A stretch of 64,000 nt of DNA, from contig CAJBEZ010000095.1 in the NCBI GenBank assembly GCA_903952205.1, positions 83,418 through 147,417 on the forward strand. The letters are read 5' to 3'. Source of the DNA: an uncultured Desulfomonile sp. (GTDB lineage Bacteria; Desulfobacterota; Desulfomonilia; Desulfomonilales; Desulfomonilaceae). The notes under the pieces were generated by a model. It was not told the origin of the DNA. It searched no databases and was given only the letters and a program-made list of their open reading frames with translations. The position numbers and the translations under genes were made by a program. The stretch's first letter is position 1; the number at the start of each line of letters is the position of its first letter. This document shows positions 16,993 to 28,900 of the stretch, piece after piece.

Positions 16993-19900
16993 ATGGAAGG
17001 ACCAGAAAAGACCAGGGACCAACTCATTAATGAGTTGGAAGAAATGCGACACAAGGTGGAGCGGCTTGAAGGCGCTCGGGCGGACATTCAAGAAGCTAAA
17101 AAGAGCCTCAGCCAGAGTGAAAAAAGATACCAAAGTCTGTTTGAGGATTCTCTTGATGGCATTTTTGATGTTGCTATAGACGGCACAATTCTGGACGCGA
17201 ACAGGGCTTATTTGAAGCTTTGTGGGTACACCTGGGAAGAGCTTTCCAAAACAAACATCGTAAATTTATACGCCGACCCAAAAGAAAGAACGTCCTATAG
17301 AAAAAAGATTCAAGAGCACGGCTATGTTAGAGATTATCCTCTACAGGTCCTTACGAAGACCGGGACAAAAAAAGACTGTGAAATAACAGCCACGGCCCAG
17401 AAGAGTCCAGACGGGACTATAATATCTTACCGGGGAATAATACGCGATGTCACTGATCGTAACCAGTCCAGGCAAATTTTTAAGCGGGTTGAAGAAAATT
17501 ATCGTGAACTCGTTGAACAAACCAACAGCATCATCCTCCGGTGGGATAAGGAAGGTAATATCACCTTTCTCAACAATTTTGGCTTGAGCTTTTTTGGGTA
17601 CGCCGCAAACGAGATATTGGGACGTAATGTAATGGGAACAATAGTTCCTGAGACGGATAAATTCGGAAGAGATTTAGCGGGAATGATCGGGAATATCTTC
17701 GCCGATCCAAAACTATACCTCAGAAATCAGAATGAAAACATGAAGTCAAATGGGGAGCGGGTCTGGATTTCATGGACTAACAGGCCGCTTTTTGATGAAG
17801 ACGGGACCGTAAAGGAAATCCTGTCTATCGGCAACGATCACACAGAACTGAAGAACGCTGAAGAAGAACTTCGCAAAGCTAAAGAACAACTTGAGACTAG
17901 GGTTTCTGAACGCACAGCTATGTTGCAGAAGACTTCTGAACGTTTGAAAGCCGAACTCCTGGAACACAAGAAAACTGTAGGGGCCCTGAAGGAGAGTGAA
18001 AAAAGGTTCCGAACTCTTATCGAAAAAGCCCCTGTCGCTATTGCGGTAGCAAGGGAAAACACTTTCAAATATGCAAACCCAAAGTATGTGGAAATGTTTG
18101 GTTATGATTCCTCTGAGATTATTGGCGCGACAATATTCGATATGGTCGCTCCTGAGGATCGAGAAATATTCAGGCAAAGAGTTCACCAACGCGAACTAGG
18201 ATTGCCGGTAGAATCCACTTACGAAGTCACGGGATTGCGCAGAGACGGTTCTTTCATCCCCATATCGGTTTCCGCCACAAAGGTGGACCTTACCGATGGA
18301 CCGGCCATTGTTGGGTTCTTTCAGGATATTACAGATCGCGTCCGCTCCGAAAAGGCGCTGGAGGAGAGCAGAAACTTTCTAAGAGTAATCGTGGAAAGTC
18401 TTCCAGTCGGAATATTATACATAGATCCCCAAGAGAGGATTGTCCTTGCCAACAGGATATTTGGATCATGGTGGGGCAGGCCGGATGAAAACCTTGCAGG
18501 GCAAACGGTTGAAGAGATACTTGGTGAACACTACCATGCCGTTAAGGATTCAATAAAGGCGTCCCTGGCAGGCGTTGGAACCTCCCATTACCATACAGTG
18601 AAATACAAAGACGGAATTGTACGTTACATCAAGGTGTCATATCTTCCGGATATAAATTATGAGGGCGATATTCTTGGTTTTACGTGCCTGGTAGCAGATA
18701 TCACGGAACTTAGACTTGTGGAAAAAGCTCTAAGAGAGAACCAGGAACGACTTGAACTTGCGTTGTCGGGCGCGGACATGGGAACCTGGGATTTGGACCT
18801 TCGCACTGGCGCCGCAACGCCAAATGACCGTAGCCTGCGAATCGTCGATTACTCCGTTGATGATATTGAACCAACTCTTGAATTCTGGCAAAGCCTTGTG
18901 CATCCGGATGACGCTCCACTAGCTGTGGCAAACTTGATAGACACTATCGAAGGAAGAAAAGACTCTATCGAATCTGTATACAGAGTGCGATCAAAATCCG
19001 GCGAATACAAATGGCTGCAATCTCGCGGAAAGGTTGTGGAAAGGAACACCGAGGGCAAGGCCTTGCGCATGGCTGGGACATTCATGGACATCACGACTCG
19101 AAAGAAGGCCGAGGAAAACCTTAAAGAGTCCGAAGGACGAAACCGACTCCTGATACAAGAATCGCCCATTGGCATAGCGATAGCGCAACATGGAAAATTC
19201 ACATTCGTAAACGGCGAGTTTCTAAAAATCTTTGGCTATGACAGCTTTCAGGAGGTTATCGGACTTCGTGCGGTGGACCTTGTGGCTCCGGAATTCAGAG
19301 AATTCGTTTTGAGGCGTCGGCAGCAAGGGCAGTCGTCAGGGCAGTTTGAACCGAGGCATCATGAGATAAAGGGTTTGAAGAAAAATGGACGGTTATTTGA
19401 TCTGGAATTGTGGCCAAGAGGAATTGACTATCAGGGCAAGAGAGCGCTTCTGGCTTTTTGCTCAGATAAGTCCGAATCAAAATCTCTGAAAGATCAACTG
19501 AATCACGCCCAAAAAATGGAGGCCGTAGGCACGTTGGCAGGGGGAATTGCGCATGACTTCAACAATTTGCTTCAGATCATCCTTGGCTACACGGAACTGT
19601 TGATCCATCGTGATCAAATCAATGACGCAACGAAGAAGGACCTGGCACGAATAATGACAGCCGCTGAAAATGGCGCAGACCTGGTACACATGCTTATGAC
19701 TTTCAGCAGAAAAACGGTCAGCAGACTTGTGCCCATTGATCTAAACCATCGTATTGACCGGATTAGGACCTTGTTGTCGAGAACCATTCCAAAGATGATA
19801 GACATAAAACTGGTTCTTAATGATCGTCTCTCCATGATCAACGCTGATCCCTCCCAGTTGGACCAAATTCTCATGAACCTTGCTGTAAACGCCAGAGACG

Positions 19901-20640
19901 CTATGCCTGATGGAGGCGGGCTGGTCTTAGAAACAGATAATGTAAAACTGGATGAGAAATATTGCAGAAGCCAAATTGACGCAACTCCTGGCGAGTATGT
20001 GGCGCTGACGGTTTCGGACACAGGATCCGGCATTGACACAGATTCTCTCGAACACATTTTTGAACCTTTCTTTACAACCAAGGGTCTCGGTAAAGGCACT
20101 GGTCTAGGTTTGGCAATGGTCTTTGGAATAGTGAAGCAGCATGGGGGACATATCAAATGTTACAGTGAGCCCGGAGCCGGGACAACTTTCAAGATATACT
20201 TCCCTTCCATCGAGTCAGAAAAACATCAGGCTGCGCCAAAACAGGATAAGGGCCTTGAAAAGCTTGGCGGTAATGAGACGGTGCTCCTCGCTGATGATGA
20301 AAGAAGCATAAGAGATCTGTGTAAAGAGATCCTCGTAGAATATGGCTACCATGTAATTACGGCAAGCGACGGCATTGAGGCCATAGAGATTTATTCGAGC
20401 TACAAGGGTGGCATTGATATAGTAATTCTCGACATGATCATGCCCAAAATGGACGGTAGGCAATGCTTAAATGAGTTACTCAGGATCGACCCGATGGTCA
20501 AGGTAATCGTGGCAAGTGGATACTCCATGCAACGTCAATTGCAGGAATCTTTTTCGGGGCTAATCAAAGGATCTGTCTCGAAGCCGTACAAGGCGTCTCA
20601 GCTTCTGAAAACTCTCAGACACGCTGTTGATTCAAAATGA
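16993..20640 (+). CDS. Hybrid sensor histidine kinase with six PAS domains and a receiver
   Basis: The start at 16993 is chosen for the GGGAG 8 bases upstream and because the coiled coil begins at once (1,215 residues). Order: coiled coil (about 5-45), PAS 1 (YQSLFEDSLDGIFDV), PAS 2 (YRELVEQTNSIILRW), a long coiled coil, PAS 3 (RTLIEKAPVAIAVA), PAS 4 (LRVIVESLPVGILYI), PAS 5 (LELALSGADMGTWDL), PAS 6 (IQESPIGIAIAQ), then HisKA with the H-box AHDFNNLLQ (about residue 853). An HATPase with N and G boxes (NLAVNARDA, DTGSGID, GTGLGLA) and a receiver with the phospho-Asp in VILDMIMPKMDG follow. No membrane segment is visible, so it should be cytoplasmic and sense internal redox, gas or ligand signals. 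It overlaps the MoaE-like frame. Confidence 0.93.
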   Translation: MEGPEKTRDQLINELEEMRHKVERLEGARADIQEAKKSLSQSEKRYQSLFEDSLDGIFDVAIDGTILDANRAYLKLCGYTWEELSKTNIVNLYADPKERTSYRKKIQEHGYVRDYPLQVLTKTGTKKDCEITATAQKSPDGTIISYRGIIRDVTDRNQSRQIFKRVEENYRELVEQTNSIILRWDKEGNITFLNNFGLSFFGYAANEILGRNVMGTIVPETDKFGRDLAGMIGNIFADPKLYLRNQNENMKSNGERVWISWTNRPLFDEDGTVKEILSIGNDHTELKNAEEELRKAKEQLETRVSERTAMLQKTSERLKAELLEHKKTVGALKESEKRFRTLIEKAPVAIAVARENTFKYANPKYVEMFGYDSSEIIGATIFDMVAPEDREIFRQRVHQRELGLPVESTYEVTGLRRDGSFIPISVSATKVDLTDGPAIVGFFQDITDRVRSEKALEESRNFLRVIVESLPVGILYIDPQERIVLANRIFGSWWGRPDENLAGQTVEEILGEHYHAVKDSIKASLAGVGTSHYHTVKYKDGIVRYIKVSYLPDINYEGDILGFTCLVADITELRLVEKALRENQERLELALSGADMGTWDLDLRTGAATPNDRSLRIVDYSVDDIEPTLEFWQSLVHPDDAPLAVANLIDTIEGRKDSIESVYRVRSKSGEYKWLQSRGKVVERNTEGKALRMAGTFMDITTRKKAEENLKESEGRNRLLIQESPIGIAIAQHGKFTFVNGEFLKIFGYDSFQEVIGLRAVDLVAPEFREFVLRRRQQGQSSGQFEPRHHEIKGLKKNGRLFDLELWPRGIDYQGKRALLAFCSDKSESKSLKDQLNHAQKMEAVGTLAGGIAHDFNNLLQIILGYTELLIHRDQINDATKKDLARIMTAAENGADLVHMLMTFSRKTVSRLVPIDLNHRIDRIRTLLSRTIPKMIDIKLVLNDRLSMINADPSQLDQILMNLAVNARDAMPDGGGLVLETDNVKLDEKYCRSQIDATPGEYVALTVSDTGSGIDTDSLEHIFEPFFTTKGLGKGTGLGLAMVFGIVKQHGGHIKCYSEPGAGTTFKIYFPSIESEKHQAAPKQDKGLEKLGGNETVLLADDERSIRDLCKEILVEYGYHVITASDGIEAIEIYSSYKGGIDIVILDMIMPKMDGRQCLNELLRIDPMVKVIVASGYSMQRQLQESFSGLIKGSVSKPYKASQLLKTLRHAVDSK

Positions 20641-20669
20641 ACTTACCTAATGTATCGAAAGGAGATGTC

Positions 20670-21053
20670 ATGGGAAAAGATCCCGCTGTTTCATTGGGAG
20701 ATCTGCTTGCGAAGGTCAAATCTCATCCTGATATAAACAAGGCCGGCATGATACTCTGCCACAACGGCATAGTAAGAGATTTCTCCCGCTCGGGAGGTAA
20801 AGAAGTTAGAGAGCTGAAAGTCTCAGTTGACCAATCCAGAATAGAGAGCGTCAAATCATGGGCTTTGTCCCAGCCTGGTATAGTGGCTTTGGAAATCAGG
20901 GCGTTTGAGGGTTCTTTTACTGTGGGAGAAGATCTTTTGCTTGTTGTTCTGGCTGGTGACATCAGGGATAACGTATTTTCAGTCATGAAGGAATTGATTG
21001 AAAGGATTAAAACCGAGTGTGTCAGGAAAACGGAGACATTCGCGGTCCTTTGA
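20670..21053 (+). CDS. Stand-alone MoaE-like protein (molybdopterin synthase large-subunit fold)
   Basis: The start at 20670 (127 residues) is supported by AAGGAG directly upstream; a start at 20637 would overlap the kinase stop (ATGA). The pattern MILCHNGIVRDFSRSGGKEV, then LKVSVDQSR and LLVVLAGDIRDNVFS matches the MoaE-like proteins found in deltaproteobacteria. MoaE normally joins MoaD-thiocarboxylate to precursor Z in molybdopterin synthesis. The C-terminal catalytic region differs from E. coli MoaE, so the activity is uncertain. It lies between a hybrid kinase and a CoADR-rhodanese gene, and no other Moa gene is present in the window. Confidence 0.72.
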   Translation: MGKDPAVSLGDLLAKVKSHPDINKAGMILCHNGIVRDFSRSGGKEVRELKVSVDQSRIESVKSWALSQPGIVALEIRAFEGSFTVGEDLLLVVLAGDIRDNVFSVMKELIERIKTECVRKTETFAVL

Positions 21054-21145
21054 GTTCAAAAAATACCACGAGGGATTGGTTGTCCCGCAGCTTTCTCAAC
21101 CACAATACAGGTTTAACAGATGTACACGCAAGGAGCGTCTAGTTT

Positions 21146-22843
21146 ATGGATACAAAACTGTTGATCATCGGAGGTGTAGCGGGAGGGGCCACAGCAGCAG
21201 CCAGGGCACGCAGATTGAATGAACGGGCGAAGATTATAATTCTGGAGCGGGGGAAACACATTTCTTTCGCTAATTGTGGTCTGCCGTATTACATAGGCGG
21301 TGTCATCAAATACCGGGATAATTTGCTTGTCACTACACCCGAAGACTTTCAGGCGCGATACGATGTTGAAGTGCGTATCAATTCCGAAGTGTTGTCAATC
21401 GCCACGAACAAACGAGAAATTGTAATACGCGATAGCAAATCCGGAGGCATTTACACAGAGTCCTACGACACGATAATTCTGGCCCCGGGCGCTGAACCTG
21501 TCATGCCTCCCATTCCAGGCGTGGATCTGGACGGTGTTTTCCATCTTCGTGACATTCCAGACTCAGATAAAATCAAACAAGTCATAGGTCTCAAAAAGAC
21601 GACTTCGGCAGTAGTGGTTGGCGGAGGTTTTATCGGTCTGGAAATGGCTGAAAACCTGGTAATCCGAGGAATAGAAACGACTGTGCTGGAAATGGGGAAT
21701 CAGGTGATGGCGCCTCTTGACACAGAGATGGCGGCCATAGTTCACGCTCATTTGAAATATCGCGGAGTCAACCTGGCTTTGGGACAAAGAGTCAAATCCA
21801 TAGTTAGTAAAGACGGACAACTCTGGGTATCGACTGAACAGGCAAGGGAATTTGGATGTGATCTCGTCATTTCCGCAATCGGCGTGACGCCTGAAAACAG
21901 GCTGGCCAAGGAAGCGGGCCTGAAACTGGGACCCAGGGGCCACATTCAGGTAGACGCTACGATGAGGACCTCGAATCCTCACATATACGCAGTGGGTGAC
22001 GCCGTTGAGATCAAAGATTTTGTGACGGGTTTCCCAACGGCGGTGGCTCTAGCTGGACCGGCCAACAAGCAAGGGAGGGTCGCGGCCGATAATGCCATGG
22101 GTCGCCGATCCATATATACAGGGGCTTTGGGAACTTCAATCGTAAAAGTGTTTGATCTGGCGATCGCCTCAACGGGATCAAATGAAAAGACCCTGGTGCG
22201 CCAGGGGATCCCATTCATGGTCAGCTACACCCACTCCGGATCTCATGCGTCGTATTATCCTGGCTCTTCGCCCATGGCCATTAAACTCATTTTCTCGCCG
22301 AGTTCCGGTAATATACTCGGAGCGCAAATTGTGGGAAGCGATGGTGTAGATAAGAGGATAGACGTCCTGGCTACTGCAATTCATGCCGGTATGACTGTCC
22401 TGGATCTCGAAGAACTCGAACTCGCTTACGCTCCACCTTTTTCATCCGCAAAGGACCCTGTCAATATGGCGGGTTTCGTGGCCTCGAACATACTCAAAGG
22501 CGATATGGACGTTGCGCACTGGCATGAACTGGCGGCGTTAATTCAGAGCGGAGCTGTTTTAATGGATTTGCGTGGCGAGGAGGAAATAAGGGCGGCAGGG
22601 GCCATACCGGATTCAATTCATATTCCTCTCGATAAATTGAGAGAAGAGCTGCCAAATCTGGACAGAAACAAAGAATATATACCGTATTGCGCCGTGGGCA
22701 TGAGAGGGTATCTTGCCCATCGAATATTGATCCAGAACGGATTTAACTCACGGAATCTGAGTGGAGGTTACCGGACGTTTGTCGGAGCAAGGGAAGAGAT
22801 TATGAGGGAGTCTCCTGAAATGAAACTCTGGTTGAGCGAATAA
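21146..22843 (+). CDS. CoA-disulfide reductase / NADH oxidase fused to rhodanese (CoADR-Rhd)
   Basis: 565 residues. An FAD/NAD(P) Rossmann start (LLIIGGVAGGATAAA) is followed by the single catalytic cysteine in SFANCGLPYYIGG, an NAD-binding VVVGGGFIGLEMAE, and a conserved IYAVGDAVE near FAD. The C-terminal ~95 residues are a rhodanese domain with the active-site cysteine in PYCAVGMRGY. The family reduces CoA-disulfide, polysulfide or persulfide with NAD(P)H, with the rhodanese passing sulfane sulfur. It is cytoplasmic. It follows the MoaE-like gene by about 90 bases and may be in the same operon. Confidence 0.9.
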   Translation: MDTKLLIIGGVAGGATAAARARRLNERAKIIILERGKHISFANCGLPYYIGGVIKYRDNLLVTTPEDFQARYDVEVRINSEVLSIATNKREIVIRDSKSGGIYTESYDTIILAPGAEPVMPPIPGVDLDGVFHLRDIPDSDKIKQVIGLKKTTSAVVVGGGFIGLEMAENLVIRGIETTVLEMGNQVMAPLDTEMAAIVHAHLKYRGVNLALGQRVKSIVSKDGQLWVSTEQAREFGCDLVISAIGVTPENRLAKEAGLKLGPRGHIQVDATMRTSNPHIYAVGDAVEIKDFVTGFPTAVALAGPANKQGRVAADNAMGRRSIYTGALGTSIVKVFDLAIASTGSNEKTLVRQGIPFMVSYTHSGSHASYYPGSSPMAIKLIFSPSSGNILGAQIVGSDGVDKRIDVLATAIHAGMTVLDLEELELAYAPPFSSAKDPVNMAGFVASNILKGDMDVAHWHELAALIQSGAVLMDLRGEEEIRAAGAIPDSIHIPLDKLREELPNLDRNKEYIPYCAVGMRGYLAHRILIQNGFNSRNLSGGYRTFVGAREEIMRESPEMKLWLSE

Positions 22844-22934
22844 TCCCTCGGAATTGTTAAAGCTGCTCAATGCTGGAAAAATGCTCTGTCTTGACGGAAG
22901 CGAATTCCAAATTACTGATCTCTAAGAGGGTCAA

Positions 22935-25900
22935 ATGATCACAGTCGCAGGCTGTAAGATTCTGGACAAGATATTTGAAAGCGACGTCTCGTCGATATTC
23001 CGTGCTGTCAGACTATCGGATAGCGAACCAGTCGTACTGAAAATGCAGAGGAAAGACCATCCGTCTACCAACGAAATCTTTGATTTCAAATACGAATACC
23101 AGGTTATCATCTCTCTCGAGAATCATGCCGGTGTTATAAGAGCTTATGGTTTGGAAAAAGCTGAAGGCCGCCTTTTGATGGTCTTAGAGGATTTTGGAGG
23201 AGAATCGCTCGATAGAATAATGAAGAAGGCTGACTTGTCCCTTGAAGAGCGTATTGTAGTTGCCATAAAGACATGTGACTGTCTTGGACAGATTCATTCC
23301 TCAGGGATAATTCACAAAGATTTAAACCCATCAAACGTAATATTTAATAGGGGTTCCGGCCAGATCAAGATCATAGACTTTGGTATTGCCTCGGGCCTGG
23401 TTCATGAGGATGCCCATGTCATGAATCGTGGAGTTCTGGACGGGACGATTTTGTACATGGCTCCTGAACAATCAGGCAGAATGAATCGACCCTTAGACTA
23501 TAGAGGCGATTATTACTCCCTGGGAGTGTCCCTCTATCAGCTATTTACCAACAGGCTTCCCTTTGAATCGAAAGATCCTCTCGAATTGATTCATTGCCAC
23601 GTCGCCATTAAGCCTGACCCCCCTTCAAAAGTAAACTCCACAATTCCAGAAGCTCTCTCAAATATTATTCTGAAGCTGTTAGAAAAGAATCCTGAAAACA
23701 GATATCAAAGCAACTTTGGAATAATGGCTGACCTTGAAGCCTGCTTGAATCAGCTTCGTTCTTATGGACTGATTGGGGATATTCAAATCGCTGAAAAAGA
23801 CATTCCTCAAGAACTGGTCATTTCGAACCGTATTTATGGGAGGGAAAAGGAAGCCGAAATAATTCTGAACGCCTTTGATAGAACCGGAACCGGGAACAGA
23901 GAACTTGTTACAATCTTTGGAGAAGCTGGAATCGGGAAGACTTCCCTGGTACAGAACGTTCAGGGAAGAATAGCAAGTCGCAATGGATATTTTGTCTCCG
24001 GAAAATTTGACCAGCTTCACAGAAACATTCTTGACAATGCGGTTCTGCACCCATTTAGGGAACTTGTCACTCAACTTCTAGTAGAAACTGAGGAAAGCCT
24101 TTTAAGGTGGAAAAACCGATTTTTGAAGGCATTAGGACCAAACTGTCAGGTAATGATTGATGTAATACCTGAACTTGAACTCATAGTGGGCCCACAGCCT
24201 GTGCCGCCCAAACTGGAACCAGTTGGATCGGAAAATAGGTTTAAACTTCAGTTTCAGAATTTCTTGAGTGTTTTCTGCCTCTCCGAACATCCAGTTGTGA
24301 TTTTTCTGGACGACATACAATGGGCAGACCTGTTTTCCCTGAAGCTCCTGGAGTTCTTGTTTACTGATCTGGACACAAAATTCCTTCTGGTAATTGTGTC
24401 CTATCGTAACGAAGAAGTTGATTCATCCCATCCAATAGTCTCGACAATGGATACCATTCTTAAGCATGACGTTCGAATAAGCGCCATGAATCTTGGACCT
24501 ATTGAGTTGGAGCATACTACTGAGTTGATCGCTGATTCACTCAGAACTGATGACGGTTCAGTGAATGAACTAGCCCAAATTGTACACGACAAGACCCAGG
24601 GCAACCCTTTTTTTCTCAAAGAATTTCTGAAATCTGTCTATGAAGAAAAACTCATTCATTTTGATCACACCATCGGAAGTTGGACTTGGGACACGTCCCA
24701 GATTATCAGGCGAGATGTAACTAACAATGTGGCGGCGCTCCTGGAGGAGAGAATTCTCAAATTGCCTCCGATTAGCCAACATCTGCTGAAAGTTGCGGCA
24801 TGCGTTGGAAACAAATTCGACGTTTTTTCACTATCCTGGTTCTTGGGGGATTCTAACAAGAACATTGTCCAACAGTTAGGCCCAGCGCTCGGTGAAAGTT
24901 TGATTTATCCGACAGGCGAAGGGCACAAACTGATTGAACTCGGCCTGGTTGATAACCCACAGGAAGTCAAAGCAGAATACAAATTTGCTCACGACAGGAT
25001 TCAACAAACGGCTTACTCATTAATCCCGGAAGACGCAAGGCCCCTGTTTCACCGCAAATTGGGCCGGGCAATGCTTCAAAACACCCAGCCCGGTCAGATT
25101 AACGACAAGATATTCGAAATCGTGACTCAACTCAACCTGGCCCATGATTTTGCCAACGATGAAGAAGACAGATTGGAACTGGCGGAACTAAATTTGAGGG
25201 CGGGCAAGCAAGCCGGCGCCTCTACTGCGCATGAAGCAGCGCTGACATATTGTTGGCAAGGAATAAATTTACTTGGGGAAGAAGGTTGGGCTAGAAATTA
25301 CCACCTCATGCTGGAACTTTGCACGGAGGCTACATTACAGGCTTTTCTCGCAACCAGGTTTGACGAGATGGAAGAGATGGCTTCCAAAGTCCTTTCAAAT
25401 ACACGGGATTTAATGGACGGAATTAAAATCCATGAGGCCAGGATCCAGGCGCAAATCGCCCAAAACCAAAGGCTTAAAGCCGTCAAAATGGCTTTACCAA
25501 TACTGCGCCTCCTGGGAGAAGCATTTCCTGACAAACCACGGAAGATGAATGTTTTCTCAGATCTCATCAAGACAAGATGGGCTCTATTGGGTCGAAAAAT
25601 CGAATCGCTGTCCAAACTACCCAGCATGAGGGATGAGAGAAAACTGGCGACGATGCGTATTCTGCGGAGCGTTGTTTCGGCAGCTTATACAGTTACCCCG
25701 GAACTGTTTGCTCTAATGATATTCAGAATGGTCCGACTTTCAGTCAATTTTGGCTTGGCCGGGGAATCGGCATTTGCTTTCGTTGCTTATGCCATAATAA
25801 TGGCCTCCATTCTGGATGATCTTGACTCAGGCGTCAAGTTTGGGGACATGGCGCTCAATCTGACCCAAACTGACAATTGCAGACAGGATCAGGCAAGAGT

Positions 25901-28900
25901 GAGGTTTGTAGTCTGTGCCTTCCTGAAGATACGTGTCAGCTCACTTCGTGATGGACTCAAGCCATTGCTTGAAAACTATCATTTGGGTCGTGAGTTAGGA
26001 GATTTTGAGTATGCGTCCGCAAGCGCGGGATTTTACTGCACTCATTCTTTTGGCATCGGAAAATATTTGCCTGAGCTTGAAAAGGAAACCTCAACCCTTG
26101 CAAGCTCCATAGGAAAGATGAAGCAGGAAACGACCAGACACCTCGTAGAAGTTTACCATCAGGAGATTCTTAACCTGATGGAACCTTCTGAGAACCCGTG
26201 TGTTCTGCGTGGTCGAGCCTATGATGAAGAAAAGATGGCGCCTCTGTTGTTTGAGGCTGAAGAGAATTCGATCATCTGCGCCATGTACATTCAGAAACTT
26301 CGATTGTGTTACCTGTTTCGGGATTACAGGACAGCAGTCCAGAACCTCCTTCTTGCTGAACGACACCTGGTAGGGGCTAAGGGTACAATGCTGGTTCCAC
26401 CAATACTATTTTATGGCTCTCTGGCTCGATTGGCAGTCTTTGATGAATTGGACCGGAAGCAGCGTAGAGCTACCCTAAAACATGTCTCGGAAGCGCAGAA
26501 AACTCTTCATAGATGGGCGTCAACAGCCCCCATGAACTTCATAAATGAATTTAACTTCGTTGAGGCCGAGCGATTTAGATGTTTGGGTCGCATCCAAATG
26601 GCTTTAGATCAATATGACGTGGTAATAGAACTCGCCCGAGAAAACGGGTATCTCAACGAAGAAGCGATGGCGAACGAAAGAGCGGCAATGTTGCTGATTT
26701 CACTCAGTAACAGGGTTAGAGCAAAATCTTATCTTGACGAAGCCCGCAATTGTTATTTGAAATGGGGAGCTTTGGTCAAGGTCAAAGACCTGGATGACAA
26801 CTATCCTGAATTGCTTGGTAGAATTTTTTCTCCGCCGCCGACAAAATCCGATGGCTCTGACCATTCGGCAAGAGAGAAAGATATTGACTCTACAGCCGTC
26901 ATAAGAGCTTCACAAAGTATTTCGGGCGAAATAGTGCTGAAGAAGTTGCTTGAAAAACTTATGACCATTGTCATTCAAACTGCAGGAGCGGAGAAAGGCT
27001 TTCTCATAATGGAGAAAGAGGGTTCATTCTTTATAAGGGCCCAATCCGGAGACCTGGCAAGCCGGGAAATTGAACTCGAACTTGCCTCTGTCTCTAAAAG
27101 CTCAGAAATGTCTATAGCCATAATAAATTACGTGATCAGGGCCAAAAAGCCTTTGATAGTGGATGACGCCGCCAATGATCCAGGTTTCGTCAATGACCCA
27201 TACATAAGAGCCAAGCTTCCAAAGTCAATCTGTTGTCTTCCTGTTGTTCGCGGTGGGGAGTTAACAGGAATATTGTACCTGGAAAACAATCAGACGTCGG
27301 CTGTTTTCACTTCTGACCGTGTCGAAATGCTAAATGTTCTTGCAACCCAAGCGGCCACATCTATTGAAAACGCTACCCTTTACAAGAATTTGGAAGAATC
27401 AGCAAAGAAATACCAATCCTTATTCGAGAACGCTCAAGAGGCTATTTTCATTACTCAAGAAGGTAAATTCCAGTTCTGCAATCCTAGGACTTCTGAATTG
27501 ATGGGCTATAATTCAGACGAATTACTTCAACAGGACATCTCCAACATCATATACCCGGACGACTTAGAAATGTTTCTGGAACAGCAGATCAAAAGCCTGA
27601 ATGTGAGATCCACTTCAAATGTAGGCAGTTTCAGGATCATCAGGGGAGACCGGACAATATTGTGGGCCCATAACAACTCGGTTTTCATGGAATGGGAAGG
27701 TAAACCCGCCACTTTGAATTTTCTTACAGATGTAACTGATCTTAAGAGGGCAGCGGATATAAACGCACGTACAGAACGGTTTAAGGCTATAGGTGAATTA
27801 GCCGCTGGGGTAGCGCACAATTTTAACAATCTTCTCCAGATACTGCTTGGTGGGGTTGAATTGGCCTTGATGGACCTTGATTCCGGAAAAATCAGCAACA
27901 CCAGGAAATCGCTTGAACAAATCCGCGAGTCAGCAAGGTTCGGTTCAGAGACGGTTAAGCGTTTACAGAGTTTTGCAGGTATTAGATCTCAAAATTCCGC
28001 CTCTGAAAGTAAAATGTTCGATCTATCCGAATTGGTAGTACAAGCTTCGAACTTCAGCCGCCCCCTTTGGAAAACCAACCTTGAGAAAGACGATATCAAT
28101 ATAGACATGAAACTAGATATCACTCCCGCCTGTTTTATAACCGGGAGAGAAAGTGAAATTTTCGAGGTACTGGTTAATCTCATCAAAAATGCTGTTGAAG
28201 CGATGCCACATGGCGGCACAATTAGGGTCTCAACCAGAACTCATGAACAAAAGGTCGTACTCATAATTGAAGATACCGGCCAGGGTATAGCCGAATGTGA
28301 CCTGAAGCGAATGTTCCAACCATTCTGGACGACCAAGGGATCTTCAGGAACGGGCCTAGGGTTGGTAGTAAGCCAAAGGATAATAAATGACCATGGCGGC
28401 GAAATTTCGGTCAAGAGCGACGTCGGCGCAGGAACCAGCTTCAAGGTGGAAATTCCAGCGGCAAGGTCGATTACAGACGAATCGGAAAGATCAATCGAAG
28501 CGGCGCTGGAAAGAAATCTCAGGATTCTAGTGATTGACGACTCTAAACAAATTGTGACGCTGCTTCAGGACCTATTGACGGGATACGGGCAGACCGTTCT
28601 TGGAGGTTGCTCAGGTGAAGAAGGACTTGGCGTGTTCAGTAACAATGAAGTGGATGTTGTTATCTGCGACCTTGGAATGCCAGGAATGAGTGGTTGGGAG
28701 ATAGGCAGAAGAGTGGTTTCCATTTGCCGGGAAAGAGGGATACCCAAGATACCATTTATTCTATTAACAGGCTGGGGTGGACAATCTCTTGAGCAGGAGA
28801 AACTGGCTGAGTCCGGTGTGGACGGAGTGCTGGAAAAACCGGTTGATGTGAAAAAGCTCTTCGGAATGATTAGAAAAGTCACGCCCGATCCAATCGGACA

